A stretch of DNA of 64,000 nt from Monosporascus cannonballus (Eukaryota; Ascomycota; Sordariomycetes; Xylariales). The translations under genes were made by a program, and so were the position numbers. The notes beneath the pieces were generated by a model. The model made no database searches. It saw nothing but the letters and a program-made list of their open reading frames with translations, and was not told where the DNA came from. Location of the stretch: the NCBI GenBank assembly GCA_004154925.1, contig QJNS01000168.1:62001-126000 (forward strand), in the 5' to 3' direction. Of the stretch, positions 46,415 through 55,589 are shown in pieces (position 1 is the first letter of the stretch; every line of letters starts with the position of its first letter).

Positions 46415-48559
46415 GTGCGACAAGAAGCGTATATTAGCAATGTGGTGTAATTCCACTAGGTATTTTCTCTACCTAACACTACCTAAACATGCAAACTAGT
46501 AATAATTTGTGTGAAGCTTTAGGGACAATGTAGCCTATCTTAAATGATGATGTAAGGAAATAAAAGGATTTTTACATATTTCCTTCCAGGAGCTAGTGTA
46601 AGTAAGACACGGAAAGCGAAAGTCAAAGTAGCCAAGACGCTTCGTGCTGGTAAATTAATATAATATGGAAGATGATAGATTTGACATACTAATCTATCAG
46701 AGAAATCGTATTTCCATCGAAGTAAAGCTACTTTCCTAAATCTTACGTTATTTGTGTTAATATATGAACTTGGTAACCCCTTTATCTACAGTAATGAAAT
46801 ATAAAGGATTTATTTTTCATTAAAGAGGTAACTTATAAGATCTAAATAGATCGAAATAGTTATATCCGGTAAGGGGGAAAGGAGAAGTTAAAAAAGCAAA
46901 AGCTTATCCTGGATAATGTATAACTTAATCTAGGAAAAGATAAAGGTTTAAATGTTAAAGCATCGGTCTTCGGTCCAGGACCGGGGCCTTTGAACCCGGA
47001 TCCGTAGGACTAAAAAAAACCGGCGTTAATAATATTATATTGTGTACTGTGATATATTATGAGAATATCAATAGAAAGTTATATAAAGGGCAAAAAAACT
47101 ATCTCCTTACTAATAGTCATTTACCTTTATTTATTCATAAGTTTTAAGATTATGTTTTTAACTTATTTTATAATATTCAGACTGATGTTATCTTCATTAA
47201 TAATAATTTTTTTATTTATATTTGTTGCTACGTGTTTAAGGGTAAAGGTAGAAGGTCCATATTATACTAAATCGAATTTTATACAAGTAAAGTCAGATAT
47301 TTGGACACGGCCTTGCCATGTAAGTTCAATGAGTATACATAAACTAATTTTAACTCGTAGTTTGCACACAGTGGAGCGTCCCTTAGTTAATCCTTGATTC
47401 ATTACAGGATTAGTCGATGCGGAAGGTAGTTTTATTGTTCATGTTGTAAAAGATGATAGTCGAAAATTAGGTTATTTTGTCTTAGCTTCATTTGAATTAG
47501 CTTTAAATGTAAAAGATAGATTGTTATTGAATCTCTTACAAGAAACTATGGGTAATGTAGGTAATATATACTATAATCCCCAAGATGATACCTATAAATA
47601 TAGAGTATCAAATATAGAAGGGCTTATTAATTTTGTTATACCTCACTTTCAAAAATATCCTTTACTCACACAAAAAAGAGTAGATTTTGAATTATTTGTT
47701 AAGATAATTAAAATTATTAACCTAAAGGAACATCTTACATTAAAAGGTTTACAAGAAATAATTAATTTGAAAGCTACCTTGAATCTAGGTTTATCTAGAA
47801 AATTATTAGATACCTTCAAGGTTGTACCTGTAGAAAGACCTAAATTTAACCCTACTTTTATTCCAGACCCTGCTTGATTAGCTGGATTTTGTGAAGGAGA
47901 GTCTTGTTTCTATATTAATATAGGAAAATCTCCAAAATCCAAAACAGGTTGAGCTGTACAGTTGGTATTTAAAATAACTCAACATTCTAGAGATATTCAA
48001 TTATTACAGTTGATTAAGAATTTCTTAGATTGTGGTAGAATTGAAAAAAGAGCGGGATTTGCTGCGGATTTTACCGTAACTTCTATAAAAGATATAGAAA
48101 GTAAAATTCTGACTTTCTTCAATAAATACCCTTTACTCGGGTCCAAACTTTTAAATTTGCAAGATTTTAATGAAGCTTTCAAAATTATGGAAGCTAAAGG
48201 TCATTTAACTGAAGAAGGATTAAATAAAATTAGGGTAATTAAAGCTGGAATGAATACTGGGCGTGAAAATAAAGACAACTAGGGAGGCGCTTCGCTTTAA
48301 ATCACAGTAACATATAGTAATATAGCTATACATTTAAGCTTATTAAGATTTATATAAATATACTATAATTATAGTTTGTATATTGTATCTTAATATCGCC
48401 AACTTAACATACGGTGTAAATTGACAAAAGAGTTGAGTTTTTATCCTCTTTTGTTTGGAGAATCTCTCCTGTAAAAATTTATGCTTGAGCCGTATGCGGT
48501 GAAAATCGCACGTACGGTTCTTAAAGGGGGAAAATCTGAGAAGATCTACCTATCTTAAC
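46415..48559 (+). mobile_element. Group II intron in rns carrying a LAGLIDADG gene
   Basis: Starts GTGCGACAAG, a perfect group II 5' end. Domain V GAGCCGTATGCGGTGAAAAT...GCACGTACGGTTC lies at about 48488-48521. The 3' end is CTATCTTAAC. Position corresponds to about 952 of bacterial 16S, where fungal group II introns with LAGLIDADG ORFs are known. The ORF is in a peripheral domain and there is no RT. Confidence 0.9.
47059..48282 (+). CDS. LAGLIDADG homing endonuclease in group II intron
   Basis: About 407 residues: motif 1 ITGLVDAEGSF (about 47401), motif 2 LAGFCEGESCF (about 47879). TGA Trp at 47395, 47875 and 47950. ATG 47059 adds a hydrophobic leader of about 70 residues; a later start near SLHTVE is possible. 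Likely homologue of the I-LtrII type enzymes described from rns group II introns at this site. Stop TAG 48280-48282. Confidence 0.86.
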
Positions 48560-49149
48560 TATTTAATTCGATGATCCACGAAAAACCTTACCACAATTTG
48601 AATATAATTTGTTAATTTTTCTTTAACAAATTAGTCAGACTAAGAAATTAGTTGAACAAGCGTTGCACGGCTGTTTTCAGTTAATGTTGTGAAACTGCGG
48701 ATCCGTCCGTGGAATTAACGAATACCCCGGCTTTATTTGTAAAATTCTTAATATAGAGCATTTTCTGGCCCTCTACAATGGTCAGGACAAAAGGGAATAA
48801 GACAAGTCATCATGGCCTTAATATTGTGGGCTATAGACGTGCCACATACTCCTACACAAAGAGAAGCAAAAATGCGAATTTAAGCTAATCTCAAAAAATA
48901 GGATAAAATATGGAAATGGATTGTAGCCTGAAATTCGGCTGCATGAATAAGAAATTGCTAGTAATCGTGAATCACCATGTCACGGTGAATAATACTTTGG
49001 ATTGGTACTAACCACTCGTCGCATGCTGAAAGGAGTTGGTGCAATAAGTTTGCTCTCTTATTATAAGTAAGTAAATGATAGGATTTAGATGTTATAGTAG
49101 GATTCTTCGTATGCGCGATTCTGATTAGTGTTAAGTCGAAATACGGTTC
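48560..49149 (+). rRNA. rns: rns exon 5 (3' domain)
   Basis: TATTTAATTCGATGATCCAC, GTTGCACGGCTGTTTTCAG, GAATTAACGAATACCCCGGC-type fungal variable region, CAAGTCATCATGGCC, GAATTGCTAGTAATCGTGAA-like (about 48951) and TTAAGTCGAAATACGGTTC (about 49131). Nearly complete 3' domain. Confidence 0.9.
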
Positions 49150-49580
49150 AAACAAGGACCAAATTGGTTCTTTTATTAAATAATAAAGTAATCAAAATCT
49201 TACTTATCCACAGTATATGCAATATATAATTAAAAATATACTATTAATTAATGGGCTTAAATTATTAATTAGATAAGTAGAATACCATATAAAAGGTATT
49301 AGGTAAATCCCTACCTGGTTACACTAGTGAAAACGGTTAAATATTCTCCATCTGTTTATAGACCGTCGGTTAATTATATAATCGCTACAGACTGGATCAC
49401 TGGTGGGTGTCTGAAATGATGCTTAATGTACAGTCGTAAGATCCTAATATAAAAAGTTACACAAGGCTCTAGAAATCGTCCTGCCTTGCAGGGATAAGTT
49501 AACTATTTGAACTAATAAATGGATAGAGTAACTGGGCACTATACAGATGGTATTTTAGTTATAGTTGCAGGATCTTAGCG
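49150..49580 (+). other. rns: Small ORF-less group I intron near the rns 3' end
   Basis: Core GAAAACGGTTAAATATT (about 49328), TAGACCGTCGG (about 49359), CGCTACAGACTGGATCAC (about 49383), TGTACAGTCG (about 49427), same class as the cox1 A/B and nad6 introns. Boundaries are approximate; it separates TACGGTTC from GTGGAAGTTGCACGGG. Confidence 0.72.
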
Positions 49581-49612
49581 TGTAGTGGAAGTTGCACGGG
49601 ATTCATAAATTT
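49581..49612 (+). rRNA. rns: rns exon 6 (3' terminus)
   Basis: GTGGAAGTTGCACGGGATTC followed by ATAAATTTTAA, the fungal-type 3' end. The same 31-nt sequence recurs at 50719-50749 before trnG. Confidence 0.72.
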
Positions 49613-49639
49613 TAACAAAAATAAAAAAAAAAAAGCCTG

Positions 49640-49706
49640 TAGCTAAGAGCTGATATGTTCACTTTAGGTGAATTATTTCTGGTGCGAATCTAGAACAGGT
49701 TTATGA
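49640..49706 (+). tRNA. Degenerate tRNA-like sequence
   Basis: Acceptor AGCCTGT pairs with ACAGGTT. Anticodon-arm-like GTTCA-CTTTAGG-TGAAT would give the triplet TTA, which would read the stop codon TAA. The D loop is shortened and lacks GG. More likely a decayed tRNA than a suppressor. Confidence 0.35.
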
Positions 49707-49841
49707 AAAGAAATTTTTTAATGTATTCATGATGCGAGTTTAGTACCTTTTACTATCCCCTCCACCTCCTCAATAGATTGAGGAGGAAGGAGGGGATTAA
49801 AGAAAGAAAGGGACTTTACCTAAATTGTTTTCACCTTTTCT

Positions 49842-50749
49842 TAGCAGCACTACCTTGTATATATCATATGGATTTTTAGCAGGTATTCGTCAATTTAGTA
49901 GCGGATTTGGGGCTCTTCGGGTTGAGAAAGTTTATTTGGATTTAGATGACACCAAGGTGATATTTGAAGAGAATATAAGGAGACCTGGTATTTATCGTTG
50001 AGTTAATTTGATTAATGGGTCTACATATATCGGAAGTGCAGCGGATTTAACTCGAAGATTTCGGGATTATTTTTCAACGAAGTGGTTGGAAAAAGAAACA
50101 CTTAAGAATAATAGCATTATATACAGAGCTTTATTAAAGTATGGTTATAGTAATTTTCGTTTAGAGATTTTAGAATATAGCGAAAAAGCTAAAATTCTCG
50201 AAAGAGAACAATATTATTTGGATGTATTAAAACCTACTTATAATATCTGTGAAGTAGCCGGTTCTAGTTTAGGTCGTATAACAAATAATTCTACACGTTT
50301 AAAACTTAAATATGTATGAATGGTTAGATTATTTAAAGAAAAAAACAATTCTTTGTCTGAGCAAATAAATTTTACTGAATTTATTTTAAACTGTAGGCGG
50401 CTACGCACGCACGAAAAAAAGTAAAAAAATTATAATTAATAACAAATAAACTTCAACGTAGATTTGAAAAAATTACTGAAAAGAAAACTCCTTTAAATAG
50501 ATCATACAAAGTCCGTATGAAAATTTTATCTTCTTCCGCTACTGCTACTACTGTATGAGTAACAGATCTAGATAATGGAGTTACTACTTCTTATCCTTCT
50601 GCCAGAAGTGCGGCTTTAGCGTTAAATTGTAGTAATTCTACGATTATGAATAAATTAAAAGGAAAAAACAATAAAATTTTAAAAGGTAGATATTTAATAA
50701 GAGGTAATATTACTCCTGTGGAAGTTGCACGGGATTCATAAATTTTAAC
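49842..50749 (+). pseudogene. GIY-YIG endonuclease next to the rns 3' end (interrupted)
   Basis: GIYRWVNLINGSTYIGSAAD (from 49986), KYGYSNFRLEILEY and REQYYLDVLKPTYNICEVAG form a complete GIY-YIG domain. The frame is then broken by a GC-rich insert (TGTAGGCGGCTACGCACGCA, about 50391) and resumes as RFEKITEKKTPLNRSYK, ATTVWVTDLDNGV (NUMOD1). Its end runs through the duplicated rns 3' terminus (VEVARDS, stop). TGA Trp at 49999, 50318 and 50557. Confidence 0.8.
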
Positions 50750-50761
50750 CAAAAAAAATAA

Positions 50762-50832
50762 GCGGCCATAGGTTAATGGTAGACCCGGTGACTTCCAATC
50801 ATTAAGTGTCGATTCGAATTCGACTGGCCGCA
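50762..50832 (+). tRNA. trnG: tRNA-Gly (anticodon TCC), copy 1
   Basis: Acceptor GCGGCCA/TGGCCGC, anticodon arm GGTGA-CTTCCAA-TCATT (TCC), T arm GTCGA-TTCGAAT-TCGAC. Two wobble pairs in the anticodon stem; copy 2 at 54729 has better pairing. Confidence 0.88.
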
Positions 50833-50844
50833 CTTTGGAAGGTT

Positions 50845-50931
50845 CCGTTTGTAGATATGACGGCTGAGCTGTAAATTTAGTAGGTATAGAAGTTATAAAT
50901 GTTAAGCTCATATAGTTCAAATCTCTAATCT
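50845..50931 (+). pseudogene. Degenerate trnY copy
   Basis: GGCTGAGCTGTAAATTTAGT and ATAGTTCAAATCTCTAATCT resemble the anticodon and T arms of trnY at 52381 (GGCTGAGCTGTAAACTCAGT). The anticodon stem is broken and the acceptor is lost. Confidence 0.7.
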
Positions 50932-51556
50932 CCGTATGAAATTAAGGAAATATGAATATAAAAGATAAACTATTTAAGTATAGGATAAATCGATAAGTTT
51001 ATTATTTAATAGGTATTTATAAAGTTACCAAATATATTAGATTAGCAGAATTAAAACTCAAGATTTATTAATAATACAAGAGGTAACGTATTTTATATGA
51101 ATACTTATATCTTATACCCCATATTGTTCTTCCTTTCATCCCCGTTCTTCCCTGCGAAGCGCTACGAAGTAAGCGCTCATTTATGTGCGCTCATTTATGT
51201 GCGCTACGAAGTAAGCACCCCTGTTCTATACCCCTTCATTACCTGTACTTTCCCTTCATTTGCGGTTATTTCCCGACTTTGTTGCAAGCGATCCCTGTAC
51301 TTACCGCGTTCATTACCTGCTAATGTCACCTGCTAAGTCACCTATCATATAGGGATGCATTAAGTTCACTCGCATAATCCCTCGCAGGGGGAAGTTAAAC
51401 CCCTGTTGTCAGCATCTTCGCGGGTTGGAAACCCATTATCAAATCCCGGTTCACAGAGAAACGATGCGCCTACACGCATGATGAGGGGAGTGCTCTGATA
51501 CGGCAAGAGACAATGATTACAACCGGCCGTTATTCTCTTTTTTAAATGATAAAAAA
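50932..51556 (+). repeat. Spacer with inverted dispersed repeat
   Basis: 51187-51221 is the exact reverse complement of 31087-31121. The area 51160-51230 has tandem GCGCTCATTTATGT units. The rest is unusually GC-rich for this DNA (51240-51520), with no gene recognised. Confidence 0.75.
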
Positions 51557-52320
51557 ATGATTAAAAATTATAGAAATATTTATCTTCCACAATTTAGTAG
51601 CAGACTTTTTACCTTTTATCTAATCCCGTACTTTAGTTCGGGATACGGTTTTGTTGACTCATATCTTTCTAGTCCTGTATCCTTTATGTTACCGATAGCA
51701 CCACGTTTTTATTCTACTAACGAGAAGAATCCTTCTAAAAAAATTAAATTTATCAAACCTTCGAGTGATAATTGTTTTTTAGATAAAGATACTAATATTG
51801 AATATGTTAAAACTTATGGGAAATGAAAATGTTTAAATTGCGGAAATAAGTGATACAGTGCTTACTCTTGATTGTCTTTAATTTTTTTGTAATAAGAATA
51901 AGAATATTTGTAGAGATAATATATATCAAGAAGAATCTAAATCTAAAAAAATTAAATTGGTATTTTCAGTCGGCGTGCCTACTAAACTTAAAGATAAAGA
52001 TTTTTTATTACAGGAATGTAAGAAATGTAATAACAACAAAGTTAAAATCATTAGTTATTCTAATTTAGAGGGAGGATATGGCGATAAATATATACCTCAT
52101 CGTTCTGATCTATGTTTTAGAGCTTGCGCCGTAAAAAAGGTTTCCCTTGTAAGAAATATTTTTCTACATTATCTAAATTTAAAGGTGTTACACGGTGAAG
52201 CCTTCCAGACAATCTTATTTTAGTACGAAACTATGATAATAAAAGAAAATATCATACCAAGTGTTCATTTAACTTTTGTGCAAAACGAGTAACTTTAAAT
52301 TCATGCGCAAACTACAAAAA
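51557..52320 (+). pseudogene. Broken ORF with CxxC zinc-binding motifs
   Basis: N-terminus FMLPIAPRFYSTNEKNPS (presequence-like), then WKCLNCGNKWYSAYSW (about 51827-51874). A frameshift follows, then FLLQECKKCNNNKVKII (about 52003) and HRSDLCFRA before an inserted AGCTTGCGCC element (about 52123); a GFPC-like motif lies beyond. The spacing CxxC...W-S-A...CxxC...H..C resembles the 3CxxC-type zinc-finger family; that assignment is tentative. Several frames, so not functional as it stands. Confidence 0.5.
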
Positions 52321-52324
52321 TATT

Positions 52325-52380
52325 GATGGATTTTACCATCAAGACTTTTACAATAAATAAGTAAATTATATTTATATAGA
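52325..52380 (+). promoter_or_regulatory. Conserved block before trnY (copy of rns upstream block)
   Basis: See 37966: hairpin GATGGATTTTACCATC and following TTTTACAATAAATAAG. It ends exactly where trnY begins. Confidence 0.5.
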
Positions 52381-52465
52381 GGAGACTTCCTTTATTGGTA
52401 AGAAGGGCTGAGCTGTAAACTCAGTAGTTTAAAGCGGCTTTAAGAGTTCGAATCTCTTGTCTCCT
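52381..52465 (+). tRNA. trnY: tRNA-Tyr (anticodon GTA)
   Basis: Acceptor GGAGAC/GTCTCC, anticodon arm CTGAG-CTGTAAA-CTCAG (GTA), a long variable arm and T arm AGAG-TTCGAAT-CTCT. A long variable arm is normal for fungal mitochondrial tRNA-Tyr. Confidence 0.9.
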
Positions 52466-52473
52466 AAGGATAA

Positions 52474-52515
52474 GTCTCTATAGCTCAATGGTAGAGCTTG
52501 ATACTGTTAATATCC
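52474..52515 (+). pseudogene. trnN 5' half (truncated)
   Basis: GTCTCTATAGCTCAATGG, then GATACTGTTAATATC: acceptor 5' strand, D arm and anticodon arm of trnN (GTT), after which the sequence becomes unrelated. A complete trnN is at 54379 and a T-arm fragment at 54574. Confidence 0.82.
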
Positions 52516-52839
52516 TTCCCTCCCTTAAACAATGTTTAAGAAGATTTAATTAAATATTATAATAATGCTTTCTACCTTTAGTCTTGTAGCTAAGCGAAAT
52601 ATAAAACTTTAAATACGAGCTTGCGCCATGATAGTAATTAGCAAAAAAAATACTATTGAATATTAAAATTATTTATACGAACATTACCCTTTTAACGTCA
52701 GGAACGAAAGGGTGTTCTGGTTCTGGTGGGGATCATGGTCTGCTTAGACTGTCCTTAGCTAAATCCATGTGGTCAAATGGGCGCACATAAATGAGCGCTT
52801 CTCGCTTCGCAGAAGGAACAAAAATATCTCCCTCTTTTA
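52516..52839 (+). other. Spacer within the segment interrupting trnN
   Basis: No gene. AGCTTGCGCC at about 52619 and GCGCACATAAATGAGCGC at about 52788 are dispersed-repeat units. Confidence 0.6.
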
Positions 52840-54305
52840 TATTATTTAGCATTTTGGATATATTTCAATATTTAGCTCTCAGTTTACTCACATTGATAAG
52901 ATTTATAGCTTGATATGCACTAAAGTTAGTTTGAGGTGCCATAGGTCACGATCTCCTTATACCTAATATAGAATCTAGTACTATATTGTCAAATGATGTA
53001 GCTAAAGATATCTATTTTTCTAAAAATTCAGAATTAAGTGATTCAGTTGAAAGGTTAAAAGAACATAATAAGGATATAGAAGCTGAGAAAGATAGTGAGG
53101 AACAACTTAAACTATCTTGCGATTTTATAGAATGATTTATTGGTTTCACTGATACTGAGGGTTGCTTCCAGATCACCCCTTAAAGATCTGGAAGTGCTTT
53201 TGAATTTAGATTTAGTTTTGGTTTACACCTCGACGACCGAGTGGTTTTATAGTTTATTCAAAGTAAGTTAGGGTTAGGTAAGGTGAAAGTTGATCATGAA
53301 AGAGCAATAGTTACTTATAATATTATTTCAAAACAAGAGATTGGTATAATTATAGCTTTATTTACAAAATACAATTTAAACTCTTCTAAGCATCTTAATT
53401 TCTTAGCTTTTAAACAAGCTTTCACACTTTATAATGAGCCAAATAGAGACCTTAAAGAATTAAAGCCTATAATTTTAGGTATTATAAGTAAGATGAACTC
53501 TAAAAGAACTGATTACACTATGCCTATCAATCATTATAGAATAACTAAAAACTGATTAATTGGATTTGTGGAAGGTGATGGTTCCTTTAGTTATAATACT
53601 CTTACGAGAAATGTAATATTCTCGATTGCTCAGAAAGGTAACGAGGATTTACTTAAAGAGATAGCAAGATTCTTACAAAAATCAAGTAGAATTAATGTAC
53701 CCGAAGACTGAGTGAAGGTTTACCTTGGTTATCCAGGTCAGTTTAATTTAAGTGTTAATAATAATTATTTTATAGAAGCGGTTTTAATTCCTCTTTTTGA
53801 TAGTGTCAAATGATATAGTAAAAAGTATTTAGATTACAAAGATTTTAAATCGATCTTAAAAATGATTCAAAAAGGGTTTCACTACTTACCTGAAGGTCAA
53901 GCTTTAATTGAGAGAATCGTTAGCCAAATTAACAATGGTCGGTTATCTACTTCGAAGAGAACTAAATTAGACCGGAATCTACTTATGGTAGATATCGAGG
54001 AATTATTAAAACAGCCTTCTAACTATGAAATAAGAGAAGGAAGAACTTTTATTCTATCATTAAATCGTTATAGAGTGGATAATTCAGCTATCGGTGTCCT
54101 TTTGGTAGAAAAAGATGGAGAAGTGCTTAAATCTTTCCCATCAGTAGCAGAATGTGCAAAATATTTAGGTATAGCTCGTTCAACTGTGAAACGTAGAGTT
54201 GAAAACGGTCAACAGTTTATCCTTAAACCTATTAAAGAAAAAGATATGTCTTCTAGCTTAACAAGGGAAGGTAAACTAGTTACCATTAAGATAGTAGAAA
54301 GCTAA
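52840..54305 (+). pseudogene. LAGLIDADG endonuclease with two stops
   Basis: Long frame: a hydrophobic lead, then FIGFTDTEGCFQIT (about 53141), interrupted by TAA 53180 and TAG 53250. It then continues cleanly through LIGFVEGDGSF (about 53560) to a NUMOD1-like SFPSVAECAKYLGIARSTVK and the stop TAA 54303-54305. Only the two stops spoil it, so inactivation looks recent. It lies between the trnN 5' half and the complete trnN. Confidence 0.82.
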
Positions 54306-54378
54306 TAATTTTAAATAGTTATGTTCTATGTTTGTAAAGTAGATAACATTTTTTATTCTAAATCAGAACAAATCCCAA

Positions 54379-54449
54379 GTCTCCATAGCTCAACGGTAGA
54401 GCTCTGCACTGTTAATGCAGCTATAGATGTTCGATTCATCTTGGGGACG
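54379..54449 (+). tRNA. trnN: tRNA-Asn (anticodon GTT)
   Basis: Acceptor GTCTCCA/TGGGGAC, D arm AGCTCAACGGTAGAGCT, anticodon arm CTGCA-CTGTTAA-TGCAG, T arm AGATG-TTCGATT-CATCT. Confidence 0.93.
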
Positions 54450-54573
54450 TTACTGGTCTCTGTTTATTGAAGATAGATTTTAGTAATTCTTTATATAATT
54501 TATATTTAGCTAAGGTATATTTAGTTATTAGTATTAGAGTAAATAGTGATCCGTAGAGAGAGGGAGAGAGGAG

Positions 54574-54598
54574 CATGATAGATGTTCGATTCATCTTT
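54574..54598 (+). pseudogene. trnN T-arm fragment
   Basis: ATAGATGTTCGATTCATCTT duplicates the T arm of trnN (54423-54442), with nothing of the acceptor. Possibly the other part of the truncated copy at 52474. Confidence 0.7.
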
Positions 54599-54645
54599 CC
54601 GCAGGCAACGGACGCTAAAATAATAGATATGCATAAGGGATTTGA

Positions 54646-54717
54646 GGGATATTAGCATAAGGGTAATGCATATGACTTTTAATCATCATTATGTGAGTTC
54701 GAATCTCGTATATCCTA
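54646..54717 (+). tRNA. trnK: tRNA-Lys (anticodon TTT)
   Basis: Acceptor GGGATAT/ATATCCT (one G-T), D arm AGCATAAGGGTAATGCA, anticodon arm ATGA-CTTTTAA-TCAT, T arm GTGAG-TTCGAAT-CTCGT. Confidence 0.9.
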
Positions 54718-54728
54718 AAAAAAAATAA

Positions 54729-54799
54729 GCGGCCATAGGTTAATGGTAGACCCGATGACTTCCAATCATAGAGTGTCGATTCGAGTTCGACTGGCCGTA
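54729..54799 (+). tRNA. trnG: tRNA-Gly (anticodon TCC), copy 2
   Basis: Acceptor GCGGCCA/TGGCCGT, anticodon arm GATGA-CTTCCAA-TCATA, T arm GTCGA-TTCGAGT-TCGAC. A near copy of 50762. Both are preceded by an A run and AAGC. Confidence 0.9.
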
Positions 54800-54805
54800 A
54801 TATGA

Positions 54806-54878
54806 GAATTAGTAACTTAATTGGTAAAGGACTTCCCTGTCACGGAAGTAGATGAGGGTTCGAGACCCTTCTAATTCG
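54806..54878 (+). tRNA. trnD: tRNA-Asp (anticodon GTC)
   Basis: Acceptor GAATTAG/CTAATTC, D arm TAATTGGTAAAGG, anticodon arm CTTCC-CTGTCAC-GGAAG, T arm GAGGG-TTCGAGA-CCCTT. Confidence 0.92.
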
Positions 54879-55589
54879 ATTCATTAGCAACTAATGGATA
54901 AAATCTTTTTTAGTGCTCCTCTAGGGTTATTAATTGATAAAAAGTTTTATCGTTTTTCTTATCCTTAATCCCGTAGGTTTACGGACTAGAGTATTGTTTT
55001 AGTAGATTAATTGAGTTTTTTGAACATATGTTTAATATAGTAAAAATTGTTTCTTTAATCGAGAGTATAAAAAAAAAATAACAATTAAGCTATAAATTAA
55101 ACAAAAAGATGTTTTAGTTCTGAATAAATTTAGGGTGCAAATGCCTACAATTCTTAGATTTTAAATATCTCGGTTAAAGATAAAATAACCCTGATTCTTT
55201 AGTATCACCGTTAAAGAATAAAAATAACCAAACAAAAATATATACATGTCCAATGAAAAATACTTAGAAGATTATACCTTTTATACTATGCTTGTGCACT
55301 ATGCTTGTGCACTATTCTCAATAATAATCTGAATTAATACGCAATGATATTATGAAAATGATGAAAGCAAAAATGACTAAAAATAATAACAAAATTACAA
55401 ATAACAATTTAATGAATAGCGGTGGTGTTAATGAAGGTTTTGAAAGTTTTAGGGTTTGAGACGACAGTTCAGGTAGGTTTTTTGGATGGAGAAGTATTAA
55501 TTGAAAAAACTACTCAATAAAGATGATAAAAATAACAAGACCGCTCCGGTTTTTACTTTTTAGTTTTACAAAAGTAAAAACTAAAAAGC
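54879..55589 (+). other. Spacer
   Basis: No gene recognised. ACTATGCTTGTGC is repeated in tandem at about 55287-55314. An inverted repeat at about 55552-55589 (ACTTTTTAGTTTTAC/GTAAAAACTAAAAAG) can form a long hairpin just before the next HEG remnant. Confidence 0.55.

Noticed and set aside
51097..51336. 79-codon ORF in the GC-rich spacer
   Set aside because: Made mostly of dispersed-repeat units; composition does not look coding.
52840..53140. Hydrophobic lead of the LAGLIDADG pseudogene as a host-gene exon
   Set aside because: It does not match any standard mitochondrial protein I can recognise.
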